From assembly GCF_024347135.1 (NCBI RefSeq), contig NZ_AP024908.1:310001-374000 (forward strand): a stretch of DNA of 64,000 nt. Reading direction: 5' to 3'. Source of the DNA: Vibrio spartinae. GTDB taxonomy: Bacteria > Pseudomonadota > Gammaproteobacteria > Enterobacterales > Vibrionaceae. Under the pieces are notes generated by a model that worked only from the letters and a program-made list of their open reading frames with translations, had not been told where the DNA came from and did not search any database. Shown here piece by piece: positions 43,251 to 53,430 of this stretch. Position 1 is the stretch's first letter. Each line of letters starts with the position of its first letter. Position numbers and translations under genes: made by a program.

Positions 43251-45554
43251 TTGGCTAATATAAATAGGAAACTGAACGTCGGATATAGGGCTTCGGTGAA
43301 GTACGTATGGCTCATTATTGGTCTCTCTTTGATTTCAATCTGTCACTCGGCTGTGGCAGCGATCAATGCAAAAGATGAAGGCAGTCGTGCTGATCAAACG
43401 TCTGTATTGAATCAAACCGGTCAATATTACGTCCGAATTGCGAAGGCAAATGAGCAAGGATTATCGGTTAATAATTTTAGTTCGTTTGATGCGCAAGGAA
43501 AAAATATCGTCTTGCTCAACTCACGCGTGATGAATCCGAAAATCGGCAACGCTCCGGCTCAGACAATTGTGTTGATCGTCGATCAGCATCAACGAGCAAA
43601 TATTCAATCGATTCGGGTTGAAGGACATGCGGCAGACGTGGTATTGGCTGCCCCCGGAGGGATCCAGTGTCAGGGTTGTTCTATCACGAACACCGAGCGG
43701 GCGACGCTCGCGACCGGTATTGCTCAGATAGAGAATGGCGAACTGACCGGCATTGATGTGAGCGGTGGCCGTGTCATGATTGGTGGGGCCGGGCTGACAG
43801 CAACGGATTTATCATTATTGGATATTGCCGCAGGTCAGGTACTGGTCGATGGCCCGTTACGCACCAATATGAAAGGCAGTCTTTCGACACGCAATCATCA
43901 AGAAGTGAAAGAAATTGATGCGGGCGGTAATTTAGAAGTCTCGAACGGTGACGTGCAAATTATTGTGGGTAAAAACCACTTCCGTTATACCGATCGCCGG
44001 TCTGATGCGCATTATCAACAGTTTAATCGTAAATCTTATCAAAACGCATCAAACGCCTTAGAGATCACTGAAAAAGGCCATATTTCAGTCGGGAATCTTC
44101 ACCTCGAATCAACCTATGATTTCGGGACTATTTTAGTGGATGGTTTAATTCGGGCTCGGGGCAACTGGACTTATGTCGGGCGATATAATGAACAGAGTAT
44201 TATTCCTTTAGAGTCAGTATCGATTAAATCCAATGGCAATATCAAATTATCTGAGCAGATTATTGCTGCCAATAAAGTCGATATTGAATCAACCCGAGCC
44301 ATTCATATTGCCGCGCTGCCTGCCGGTAATAATTATCTGCTCGACAGTATTCAGGGTGCAGAAATCAAAGTTGTTGCGGTCGGTGATATTAACAACCTCG
44401 GCGCGATTTCCGGGGATTCTGTTTATTTTACCGGACAGAATATTGTCAACGAGGGTGATATTGAAGCGACTCGCGATCTTTACCTGAATGGCCAGACTGG
44501 GGTAAGAAACCAATATGGCGGTATTATTCTGGGAGAGAATATTGAGTTAACGTCTCAGCAGGATGTGATTAACGGTCAGTATTATCCGTTCAAGCCGGCT
44601 AAAATATGTGCAATGCTCCGCATCGTGAATCGCTCTCCTTCGATTGAAGTCGGTGGAAAATTAGCAGTCCCTCCATTTAAAGGGTGTGGCAAAGTCGCAG
44701 CAAAATCTTTGAGCGCTTATATTTTAGGGCAGAATATCAAGGTGATTGCGCAGAATTTTACCAATGCCAACCCTTATGAAGTCTCAAAAAACAGCTATAC
44801 CGATCCCGAACTGACTTTAGATTTGGCTCAGAGTGAGCAAGTGGTTGTGTCTGCGGAATCGATCATGGACATCCGAGTGAATGAACGGTTCTGGAATATG
44901 TCTGCCGTTGTTGAATCGTGGACGGGTAATGTCATTGTACAGGCACCGATTATCGATAATGAACGTTACCATATTTGGGCTGACACGCATGTGCAAGTAG
45001 TCGGTAACCCGAATGGGACTCACACCAATCAAAGTATTCAGTATCTGAAGGTGCTGTCACCACCGGCAAGACTGAATGTCGGTCAGGATCTGATTCTAAA
45101 CAGCGACATGCTCAATAACGAGCACAGTAGTGTTGAAGTGAAGCGCGATGTGACCGGCTCGGTCAATAAAATCTGGATGGAAGGGCTGAAAATCCGGGAC
45201 ATCTTTAAAAAGACGACCGTCACGCAACATTCAAAACGTTACTGTAGTAAGCGCATCTTCGGTCACTGTATCAAACATAAGAGAAAGCATTGGACGACGT
45301 CTAGCGTTGCACTGACGAAGAATAGTAAAACTGCTGAGTATCCATTCATCTTCTTGGTTGACGGACATATTCATGAGGGCTTCGGCAACGAATACAGCAT
45401 GTTACAGAATATCACCTTTGGACCTGAAGCTTCTGCTTATGCGCCTAAGCCAATGGACCAGCCTGCGAAGCCCGGCAAACCTGGCAAATTCGTTCCGATT
45501 ACGGCCGGCGATGTAATCTTCTTTGTCAAAAATCCTGATTATCAAGGAGATTAA
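43251..45554 (+). CDS. TPS-domain secreted protein, N-terminal half of a split FHA/CDI-like system (cluster 2, protein A)
   Basis: 767 residues, TTG start with TAGG upstream. Signal peptide-like KYVWLIIGLSLISICHSAVAA (about residues 17-37). The TPS haemagglutination domain shows LSVNNFSSFDAQG, IVLLNSRVMN, VEGHAADVVLAAPGGIQCQG and NTERATLATG. Beta-helix repeats follow, then the same Cys/His/basic patch as cluster 1 (RYCSKRIFGHCIKHKRKHW) and a proline-rich stretch (PMDQPAKPGKPGKF). It is paralogous to 25808-28141 from end to end, and is again followed 70 bases later by a separate FHA-like gene. Transporter gene not present. Confidence 0.8.
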   Translation: MANINRKLNVGYRASVKYVWLIIGLSLISICHSAVAAINAKDEGSRADQTSVLNQTGQYYVRIAKANEQGLSVNNFSSFDAQGKNIVLLNSRVMNPKIGNAPAQTIVLIVDQHQRANIQSIRVEGHAADVVLAAPGGIQCQGCSITNTERATLATGIAQIENGELTGIDVSGGRVMIGGAGLTATDLSLLDIAAGQVLVDGPLRTNMKGSLSTRNHQEVKEIDAGGNLEVSNGDVQIIVGKNHFRYTDRRSDAHYQQFNRKSYQNASNALEITEKGHISVGNLHLESTYDFGTILVDGLIRARGNWTYVGRYNEQSIIPLESVSIKSNGNIKLSEQIIAANKVDIESTRAIHIAALPAGNNYLLDSIQGAEIKVVAVGDINNLGAISGDSVYFTGQNIVNEGDIEATRDLYLNGQTGVRNQYGGIILGENIELTSQQDVINGQYYPFKPAKICAMLRIVNRSPSIEVGGKLAVPPFKGCGKVAAKSLSAYILGQNIKVIAQNFTNANPYEVSKNSYTDPELTLDLAQSEQVVVSAESIMDIRVNERFWNMSAVVESWTGNVIVQAPIIDNERYHIWADTHVQVVGNPNGTHTNQSIQYLKVLSPPARLNVGQDLILNSDMLNNEHSSVEVKRDVTGSVNKIWMEGLKIRDIFKKTTVTQHSKRYCSKRIFGHCIKHKRKHWTTSSVALTKNSKTAEYPFIFLVDGHIHEGFGNEYSMLQNITFGPEASAYAPKPMDQPAKPGKPGKFVPITAGDVIFFVKNPDYQGD

Positions 45555-45624
45555 TCATGATCTATCGTCGTGTATTCGTAAATATCCGTGTAATTGAATG
45601 ACTCAGAATCAGGTGAAAAAAATT

Positions 45625-48459
45625 ATGAAAAAAACTCAAATACCGTCGTGGCAGCGCCTGACTTCTTCTGCGCTGTTGCCGATTATTTTTACGCATTTTT
45701 CTTTCCCTGCTTATGCTGCGGGACAACAGAATATTGCGCTGAACTCGATTACCAATGCGGTGTCCAGTTCAGCACGTTATGAACTGAAAAATCAAGTTCA
45801 GGACTATTTGTACGCCGGGGCCATTGAACAAAATGAACTGGCTATTTTTGATGGGTTCGGATTCTTCTTTGAGCAAATTAAAGCCAGCTACCCAGAGATG
45901 TTGTCAGCGTATCATGGCAAAAATACAACCTTGAATGATCTGCCGGTGCGCTTCGGGACGCCTTATGTTGAGCGTGGTGTGATTCGTCAACAGATTATCC
46001 AGTTGTTGAATAAAAGCTGGATTACGGCCCCCGGTTATTCGAGCTATAACGAACAAACCCAAAAACTGTATGAGAATGCGGTCAGTTATGCGCGATCTCA
46101 CGCGAAGAAACTGGGACAAACGTTAACTGCCGCTGAAATTACTCAGATTCCGGCAGATATGGTGTGGCCTGAAATCCGCGTGATTAATGGTCGTGACTAC
46201 ATTGTGCCGTTTGTGTACTTAACGCCAGCCACGATTAACAACCAGAAAATCTCTGAGTCAACACTGGCCGCCGGTTCCGCCGACATCAAAACCGATACGT
46301 TTGTAGTCAATGATGCCAATGTTCGTTTTACACATCATGCCTTACTGGATATTACGAATGACTTCATTAATACCAAAGGCAGGGTCTCTGGTGGTGAACT
46401 GACCATTCGTACCGGTCGTGAACTGCAAAACTTATCCGGTACGATTACCGGTGATGATGTCTCACTCATCGCCAACAAATTGGTGAACGACACGCTGGTG
46501 ACTCGTTTTGACTACGGTCACGGCTACTCTGAGCATTTTGATCAGGTTGGTTCCATTGTGTCGTTAGGGGATTTGAATATCCGCACTGCCGCTGATGTCG
46601 TCAGTCACGGCGGACAGTTCTCAGCGCAGGGCGATTTACGGATCCAGTCGCAAGGCAACGTGATTCTTGTGCCGCAGACGGCGAAAAGCGAGCGGGCGGA
46701 ATCGGGGAGTCATTGGTCTGACAGTGAATCGTCACTGGTCAACTTGCAAACGCATCTTTCTGCCGTTGATACGTTGTCATTGATCTCCGGTGGAGAGGTG
46801 TATATTGAAGGCGGTGTGCTGGAAAGTCAGGGATTATTAGAAGTTCTGGCTGCCCATGGGATTACACTGAAAAGTGCTACGGATATGGAGACCTTTGACC
46901 GCCGTTTTGAAGCTGACAGCGGTGGCTTGTTTGGCAGTAAAGAGAGTGAATCAGAGAGTAAGACCGAGTCTAAAATCGTCAAAACCTTGTTGAAAGCCGG
47001 CCAAAGTATGGTGCTGCATACGATTCAAGGGGACGTGTCGTTAGAAGCGGTCACGGTTGATAGTCAGGGGCTGACTAAAATCATTTCTGATTATGGCTCT
47101 GTTGATTTCAAACTGGCAAAACTGCTTGAAAGTTATAGCTATGCGAAGTCTTACGACGGAGCTCTTGCTTTCCGACATCAGGGCAATGGCTACCAGCGTG
47201 AAGTCGCTTACTATTCGGAGTTCATCAATTCCGGCGGCATCATGCTCAATGCTTATAGTGGGGTGCGTATTCAGTACGCCGGGGATAAGCACGATCTGGA
47301 CACAACTCTGGCAACCTTGGCACAGACACCTGAATTGTCGTGGATGCTCAATGTACGCAATGATCCGTCGATCAATGTGGACTGGCAGCAAGTTCAGTTG
47401 GTGATGGAAGACTGGGATTACGATCAGTCTGGCCTGACACCCGCAGCCATGGCGATTATTGCGGTGGCAATGGCGGTTGCGACCAGTGGTGCCGGTATGG
47501 CGGTGATTGGTGGCGAAGGACCACTGTATACGGCCATTAATGTCGGCTTCAAATCTTTGGTTTCACAGGCAACGAATGGCCTGATGGCGAATAACTTTGA
47601 TATCAAAGCAACCTTGAAATCTCTGTCGTCTAAAAAAGCGTTAATTTCATTGGCAACTGCGATGGTGACGGCCGGTGTCTTGAAAAGTGTTGATACACAT
47701 CTGTTTGCTGAAGGCACCGATGCTGCAAATGCGATTAAAGATGCAACTACGATAGATATTGCGAGTAACAGTATTGAAGCACAGATCATTCGTTCCGTTG
47801 TCAATTCAACAGTGAGTATCGGCATTAATACAACGGTTCAGGGCGGCGATCTGAGTGATTTCGGGCAGGCATTTTCGACCAGCTTTGCATCGTCGATGGT
47901 CTCCATTATCGGTAGCTCTTTGTCGGAAAAAATCAGTGATGCTGCGGGCCATAAAGGGGTGACAGAAACCAACCCGAGCGGTACACCACAGATCAGTGCA
48001 GCGGCCAAGTATATTGCTTATGCGTCGTTAGGATGTGGGATTGGTACTTTCAAATCCTCCATCGGGGGTAGTCAAGTGTCGGATATGGCCATGGGATGTG
48101 CAGCGGGCGCGTCAGGCAGCGTGATCGGTGAATATGTCACGGATAAATATAGCGACGTGATTCTAAAACGGGAGCGCCAAGTCGAAGGGTGGACCAAAGA
48201 CCTTTTAGGCAATGGGCTGCTTTGTCCGAAGCGTATCAAGAAGCTGATTAAAACGTTGCGAAAACAAGCGATCAATGTACCGCGTTATGCGGCTTCAGTG
48301 GCAGTCTATGCCTTTGGTCATAAGGGCATCATCACCAATAACGCCGATAATGTTGTACAACAGAACGCGCTGTATCTGCTGAATTTCGCGTTTGATGAAG
48401 ATAAAGCGACTGACGATAGTAGCAGTAGTGACGACGATGACGATTCTTGTCTGATCTAG
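45625..48459 (+). CDS. FHA-like/DUF637 protein without a toxin domain (cluster 2, protein B)
   Basis: About 944 residues. Signal peptide SSALLPIIFTHFSFPAYAA; same architecture as protein B of cluster 1 through the DUF637-like region (GLTPAAMAIIAVAMAVAT) and the VENN-equivalent stretch (VVQQNALYLLNFAF). There it stops, with an acidic tail of Ser and Asp (DDSSSSDDDDDSCLI). No toxin domain and no immunity gene follow; a terminator lies just downstream. The ATG at 45625 follows AGGTGA. It is either a decoy/structural version or a copy that lost its toxin cassette. Confidence 0.82.
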   Translation: MKKTQIPSWQRLTSSALLPIIFTHFSFPAYAAGQQNIALNSITNAVSSSARYELKNQVQDYLYAGAIEQNELAIFDGFGFFFEQIKASYPEMLSAYHGKNTTLNDLPVRFGTPYVERGVIRQQIIQLLNKSWITAPGYSSYNEQTQKLYENAVSYARSHAKKLGQTLTAAEITQIPADMVWPEIRVINGRDYIVPFVYLTPATINNQKISESTLAAGSADIKTDTFVVNDANVRFTHHALLDITNDFINTKGRVSGGELTIRTGRELQNLSGTITGDDVSLIANKLVNDTLVTRFDYGHGYSEHFDQVGSIVSLGDLNIRTAADVVSHGGQFSAQGDLRIQSQGNVILVPQTAKSERAESGSHWSDSESSLVNLQTHLSAVDTLSLISGGEVYIEGGVLESQGLLEVLAAHGITLKSATDMETFDRRFEADSGGLFGSKESESESKTESKIVKTLLKAGQSMVLHTIQGDVSLEAVTVDSQGLTKIISDYGSVDFKLAKLLESYSYAKSYDGALAFRHQGNGYQREVAYYSEFINSGGIMLNAYSGVRIQYAGDKHDLDTTLATLAQTPELSWMLNVRNDPSINVDWQQVQLVMEDWDYDQSGLTPAAMAIIAVAMAVATSGAGMAVIGGEGPLYTAINVGFKSLVSQATNGLMANNFDIKATLKSLSSKKALISLATAMVTAGVLKSVDTHLFAEGTDAANAIKDATTIDIASNSIEAQIIRSVVNSTVSIGINTTVQGGDLSDFGQAFSTSFASSMVSIIGSSLSEKISDAAGHKGVTETNPSGTPQISAAAKYIAYASLGCGIGTFKSSIGGSQVSDMAMGCAAGASGSVIGEYVTDKYSDVILKRERQVEGWTKDLLGNGLLCPKRIKKLIKTLRKQAINVPRYAASVAVYAFGHKGIITNNADNVVQQNALYLLNFAFDEDKATDDSSSSDDDDDSCLI

Positions 48460-48524
48460 TTACATCTGCTGTGATTTGGTGCGGTTAAGCCTCCGAATCT
48501 TTGACAGTCACATCATATCAACAC

Positions 48525-48552
48525 AGCCGGGATTAACCTCCCGGCTTTTTTT
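48525..48552 (+). terminator. Rho-independent terminator of the second split TPS cluster
   Basis: AGCCGGGA / TCCCGGCT stem, 6-nt loop, seven T residues, 66 bases after the stop codon. Confidence 0.9.
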
Positions 48553-48554
48553 AT

Positions 48555-48692
48555 GGTGATGCCCGGCTGTGATTTGATATTGGAATCATGATCGACTTTC
48601 TTATTGTTGAATATGCATTCATGCGCACTTTGCGACACAATGAACGAATTCCCACACTTCTTTCATACTTTTATCAGCCTATGAGCAACAAC
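48555..48692 (+). repeat. Leader of the rhs gene, with a diverged copy at 60.2 kb
   Basis: The stretch GGCTGTGATTTGATATTGG..., ACTTTGCGACACAAT and CATACTTTT just before the rhs start codon recurs in the same order at about 60212-60335. Since the downstream copy is non-coding, this leader is probably untranslated regulatory DNA, which supports the rhs start at 48681 and not an upstream ATG. Confidence 0.65.
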
Positions 48693-51600
48693 AAAAAAGC
48701 CGACCTACTCTCGAGTGCAGAAGCGGCAACCCAGAATTTTTCAACCGACAACGTCCTTGATGGTGGGTGTGTCGAGTGTGGCTGTGAAGTATTTATCCGC
48801 TATCATTATGATGATAATAAGCCCATACCAGAAGCAGATTTTGTACTGACTGACAGCAATAAAACTGAGATTTCAGGTAAAACCGACAAGCAGGGCATGT
48901 GCAAAGTCCAGAACATGGGCTGTGGCGGGTTTGAGCTTCTGCTCGGTGAAGGCAGTGATGAGTTTGAACCCAAAGAAGCGGCAGAAAATAACCCGGTGAT
49001 TCAATCCAACCCTGAATATGCCGCCAAAGCCGGAGAATATTTTGCCCTGTATACCCTGCTGAGTAAAAAGGGGTATCTGACTTATGATGAAGATGATAGC
49101 TCTGACAGCTTTGTGGACGTTGACCGGAAATTGTTTACCTGGATCGATAGTGACTACAAAGAGGCTTATGATCGCTTCTGGGCGCTGGATAAAGAGATCA
49201 ACCATGGCTCGCTCGAACTGAGAAAAGCGGTCAACAAAATTCACCACAGTCTGGCCGGAGAAATGGCCGGCATGGCGCAGGACAATACGGCCATCTTGCT
49301 GTTTTGTGAAATTGCACTCGGCTTTGTCCCGGTGGTGGGGCAGGCGATGGACTTGTATGACTTAGGTTGCTGGGGCTGGGACACTTGTACCAAAGATGAA
49401 TTGGGCTTCTGGCACTGGGCGACGGGTGCCTTGGTGGTGATTGGTTTTGTGCCGGGGCTGGGGGATGCAACCAAGAAAACCGGCAAAACCATTATCAATG
49501 CACTGGAAAAAGCAGACTCGCGCACCATCCAAAAGGCGATGAAGATGCTGCGCAGCCTGTCGAACGGCAATCTGGTCAAGTACCTGAAGAAGTTCGGTGG
49601 CTTACTGTCTGAGTACGCCAACAAAGCCAAAAAATTACTCAATGACATTATTGACGGGCTGACCAAAGCGATTAAGAACAGCAAAAGTTGGGCGGTCAAA
49701 CTGCTGAGCAACTCATTTGAGATGCTGGTCAAGGCAATGAAGTCATTGGAAAAGAAAATCGACGAAATGGTCGGTAAAATCAGTGCCAAAGTTGATGAAT
49801 TTATCGGCAAAGTCGTGACCCGCAAAACCGGCACACCCCATCCGAAAAAGACCGTGGTCGATGCAGATAATCTCAATGCCGGAAAAGAGCGGGTACCGTC
49901 AAACAAACATCCTGCACCGGATGATTCGAGCCCGAAGCAGACTGGCGGTTGCGGTAAAGCGGGGGAAGGTCCGTCGAATCAGTGCACCCGAAAAGGTGAG
50001 CCAATCGACCTCAATACAGGGAAAGTGTACGAGGCGCGGCAGGATTTTGTACTGGCAGGCATGTTATCGCTGGAGCACCAGCGTTATTACCACTCCACTG
50101 GGTTGAGAGAGACCGGCCTGATGGGCAGTTTGTGGCGCAGTAGTTGGGATATGTCGCTGACCATCGAGGGGATGTTCGCCACCTTTACCGATACCGACTA
50201 TACCCAGTGTATATTCGCGCTTCCTGAGCCGAATGAAGCAACGACCTCTTTACTCAAACCTCAGTGGCGGTTGACTCGGGGAGAGCAGGCGGAATTACTT
50301 CTCCGGCATAAAGATGGTCTGACTTATCATTTTGGTCATGCGATTGGCACAACCTTGCGTCTGTCCCAAATGTCTGATGCTTACGGCAATACCATTCGGT
50401 TTGCTTATGAGCGTCGCACGCTCAAATGGATCATTCTCAGTGATGAACGGCTGATTGAGGTCAAAACCGAGCGTAACCGTATTACACAACTGACCTTGTG
50501 CGATGCTGACCGAGTGCCATTGCGTGAGCTGGCCCGCTATGACTACGACAAATCCGGCAGACTGCTTTCAGTGCGGGGAGAAGCAGGACGTAATTTCGAT
50601 TACCAGTACAGTAAAGAAGGTTATTTAACTCGCTGGCAGGATTTGGCGCATACCTGGGTTGAACACGATTATGATGCGCAGGGACGGGCAATTGCCAGCC
50701 GCTGTGCTGACGGGTTATGGACCGACCAAATTCGCTACGATGATGATAACCATATTCACTACTACAAGAGCGCTTTTGGTGGCATTGAAGCACACCATTT
50801 GGATGAGCATAATCGACCATCTGTCATCATTGATGCGGCAGGGCATCGGGTAGAGAAACAGTGGCAGGACGATTTACTGATTGGCGAAACCAATGCATTG
50901 GGGGAGACAACAGCCTACAGCTATGATGCATGGGGCAATGTCACCGCAGTGACTTTGCCGGATTGTACAGTACACAGCTATGGTTACAACGAGCAGGGCT
51001 GGCTGACAAGTTACACTGACCCGCTCGGTGCCAGTTGGTTGTATGAACATAACCCTCAGGGCGATGTGATTCAGATTGCTGACCCGGAAGGTCGGGTCTG
51101 GCAAATGACTTATACCGAGCACGGCTTGCGTGATTCCGTGACCGAGCCGGACGGCAGCGTGACCCGCTATACCTACAATGAACGCGGTCTGCTGATGAGG
51201 CTGGATCCGGCAACTGGCTATGGTATGACCTACCATTATGACCGCTTTGACCGACTGGTGAAACGGGTCAGTGATAAACGGGATAGTCAGGGGTATCTCA
51301 CCCGTCAGTGGCATTACCATGAATCAAACTCTTTTCCCGATAAAGTTATCTACGAAGACGGCACAGAAGCGCATTTTAGCTACGATATTGAAGGTAATCT
51401 GATTTCGGTTACCGATGCACTCGGTCAAACCCAGCGCTTTGAATATGGCGCCTTCGATAAGCTTAAAGCTGTCACCGACCCGCTGGGTGCAACCACGCAG
51501 TATCACTACAATGTCGAAGCCGAATTTGCCGGTGTGACCAACAGTCACGGCCAGCAGTGGTTGTACGGATTTGACCAACTGGGGCAGGTTGCCAGTGAGC

Positions 51601-53423
51601 GTCACTACGACGGCCGTTCTGAAACCTACGCCTATGACCCGGCCGGGCGATTGGTGCAGCGCAGCAAACCGGACGGTCATACCTTCCGCTATCAGTACGA
51701 TGTGTGCGGACGCCTGCGCCAGAGTGAAAGCTTCGATAATCAGGACAATGCGACCGGGAAAAGCTGGTATGAATATGATGCGGCTTCACGGCTGAGCTAT
51801 GCAGAAAACGGTGATGCGTGGATTGCACTCACCTATAGCCCGGCAGGGCAATTATTGAATGAAAATATCAACGGCACTGAACTGACCCACCAGTACGATG
51901 CAGCCGGGCGGCGCATCCAGTTTAGCGGCACACAGACTGAGCGTAGTTATCAATGGCAGCAGCAACGACTATCTGAGTTGCAAGTCGGTCACCACAATCC
52001 GCTGAAGTTTGCTTATCTGCCGGGCGGTGAGGAGCAGTCTCGCCAGACGGATACCGGATTTAATCTGCAACATCAGTGGAGTGCGACCGGATTATTGCTC
52101 GGGCAGCAACTGGGCAATCAATCGCTGCGCCGGTATCGCTATGATGCCTTGGATCGATTAACGGGGATTGAGGATAGCCATCGCGGCAGTGCCGAATTCA
52201 CTCTTAACCCGAACAGTCAGATTACCGCAGTACGCCAGCGTAAATCGTGGGAGACCAAAGCCGGGTTCGTCCACCTGTTCGGATATGACAGCGAGCTGAA
52301 TCTCAATGAAGAAGGTTTCGGCAGTGAATACGGTGGCAATGTGGTGTCGCTGGCCGACGAGCGGATAAAACGCCAGCAGCGCGACTATGATAAAGCCGGG
52401 CGTGTGACTGAAGTTGGCCGCTTTCAATATCGTTACGACGAATGTGGCCGGGTCATCGAGAAAAGCGAATCGAAAGACGGCTTCCGCCCGCAAAGCACGA
52501 CATTGATCTGGAATGACGAAGACCGCCTGACTCATATTGAGCTGCCGGACGGGCGACGTTACCGCTACCGTTATGACCCGTTCGGGCGACGCATCGCCAA
52601 AGAGTGCCTGCAAACCCAACAGCAGACCCATTACCTGTGGGACGGCAGCACGCTGGTACAGCAGAGCCAAATCACCGCCGACGGCACGGCGCTGACTAGC
52701 ACCGAATATCTGTACGAGCCGGGAACTTTCCGCCCGATGGCGCAGGTGACCACCCGCCACAACAGCAACCGCCAAGACCTGCACTATATCGTTACTGACC
52801 ATGCCGGGACGCCGCAAGAGTTAGTCCGAGAAGACGGTGAAATCGAATGGCGCGGTGAACAGGCACTGTGGGGCAAATACCAGCAGCAACAGTTTAACCT
52901 CAAAATTCAACGCGGTTATCTGGAAGATGTTGCCAACGAAGCCCTGACCTGTGACCTGCGTTATCAGGGACAGATCGAAGATCGGGAATCCGGGCTTTAC
53001 TACAACCTCAATCGTTACTACGATGCAGACAGTGGCCAGTATCTCAGCTCAGACCCGATAGGATTTGCAGGAGGGTTGCGGCCGCAGGGATATGTGCATA
53101 ACCCGATGGAATGGGTGGATCCGCTGGGGTTTAATGCATGGCAAATAGACGGTGATAGAACTAGTAAAATATTACAAGGCGGTCCTTTCAAAGAGAAATA
53201 CTATCAGGATGGTAAAACTAAATTGTGGTGGTCAAAGGATGTTACTGGTCATGGTGGCTCAGCTTATAAGGTGTATGAGCAAAAAGGTGACTCTTTAGAG
53301 TGGATCGCTGATGCTGATGCTGATGGGCAATTTTTAGATAACAAACATAAAGGTAATACAGGGAAAAGTATTCCTATGAAAAAGATGAAAAGTATTTCAA
53401 TTAATAAGAAAAAATGTGGGTAA
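48681..53423 (+). CDS. Rhs-family polymorphic toxin with Ntox21-like C-terminal tip
   Basis: About 1580 residues. N-terminal Cys-rich segment and a small beta domain (PIPEADFVLTDSNKTEISGK), two hydrophobic stretches (about 205-280; LLFCEIALGFVPVVGQAMDL, ALVVIGFVPGLGD), a helical linker, then the DUF6531/Rhs core (from about 430; GEPIDLNTGKVYEARQDFV) with many YD repeats. The core closes with RYYDADSGQYLSSDPIGFAG and NPMEWVDPLGF, after which the sequence becomes AT-rich and encodes a 97-residue toxin tip with the type-21 pattern (WWSKDVTGHGGSAYKVYE, WIADADADGQF, KHKGNTGKSIPMK). It has no PAAR domain; delivery by type VI secretion with a separate PAAR or VgrG is likely. A HEAT-like immunity gene follows. 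Confidence 0.9.
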   Translation: MSNNKKADLLSSAEAATQNFSTDNVLDGGCVECGCEVFIRYHYDDNKPIPEADFVLTDSNKTEISGKTDKQGMCKVQNMGCGGFELLLGEGSDEFEPKEAAENNPVIQSNPEYAAKAGEYFALYTLLSKKGYLTYDEDDSSDSFVDVDRKLFTWIDSDYKEAYDRFWALDKEINHGSLELRKAVNKIHHSLAGEMAGMAQDNTAILLFCEIALGFVPVVGQAMDLYDLGCWGWDTCTKDELGFWHWATGALVVIGFVPGLGDATKKTGKTIINALEKADSRTIQKAMKMLRSLSNGNLVKYLKKFGGLLSEYANKAKKLLNDIIDGLTKAIKNSKSWAVKLLSNSFEMLVKAMKSLEKKIDEMVGKISAKVDEFIGKVVTRKTGTPHPKKTVVDADNLNAGKERVPSNKHPAPDDSSPKQTGGCGKAGEGPSNQCTRKGEPIDLNTGKVYEARQDFVLAGMLSLEHQRYYHSTGLRETGLMGSLWRSSWDMSLTIEGMFATFTDTDYTQCIFALPEPNEATTSLLKPQWRLTRGEQAELLLRHKDGLTYHFGHAIGTTLRLSQMSDAYGNTIRFAYERRTLKWIILSDERLIEVKTERNRITQLTLCDADRVPLRELARYDYDKSGRLLSVRGEAGRNFDYQYSKEGYLTRWQDLAHTWVEHDYDAQGRAIASRCADGLWTDQIRYDDDNHIHYYKSAFGGIEAHHLDEHNRPSVIIDAAGHRVEKQWQDDLLIGETNALGETTAYSYDAWGNVTAVTLPDCTVHSYGYNEQGWLTSYTDPLGASWLYEHNPQGDVIQIADPEGRVWQMTYTEHGLRDSVTEPDGSVTRYTYNERGLLMRLDPATGYGMTYHYDRFDRLVKRVSDKRDSQGYLTRQWHYHESNSFPDKVIYEDGTEAHFSYDIEGNLISVTDALGQTQRFEYGAFDKLKAVTDPLGATTQYHYNVEAEFAGVTNSHGQQWLYGFDQLGQVASERHYDGRSETYAYDPAGRLVQRSKPDGHTFRYQYDVCGRLRQSESFDNQDNATGKSWYEYDAASRLSYAENGDAWIALTYSPAGQLLNENINGTELTHQYDAAGRRIQFSGTQTERSYQWQQQRLSELQVGHHNPLKFAYLPGGEEQSRQTDTGFNLQHQWSATGLLLGQQLGNQSLRRYRYDALDRLTGIEDSHRGSAEFTLNPNSQITAVRQRKSWETKAGFVHLFGYDSELNLNEEGFGSEYGGNVVSLADERIKRQQRDYDKAGRVTEVGRFQYRYDECGRVIEKSESKDGFRPQSTTLIWNDEDRLTHIELPDGRRYRYRYDPFGRRIAKECLQTQQQTHYLWDGSTLVQQSQITADGTALTSTEYLYEPGTFRPMAQVTTRHNSNRQDLHYIVTDHAGTPQELVREDGEIEWRGEQALWGKYQQQQFNLKIQRGYLEDVANEALTCDLRYQGQIEDRESGLYYNLNRYYDADSGQYLSSDPIGFAGGLRPQGYVHNPMEWVDPLGFNAWQIDGDRTSKILQGGPFKEKYYQDGKTKLWWSKDVTGHGGSAYKVYEQKGDSLEWIADADADGQFLDNKHKGNTGKSIPMKKMKSISINKKKCG

Positions 53424-53430
53424 CAAACTT

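Noticed and set aside
48588..48680. Upstream ATG for the rhs gene
   Set aside because: The 31 extra codons correspond to a leader whose copy at 60.2 kb is non-coding and does not keep the frame; they do not look like the start of an Rhs protein.
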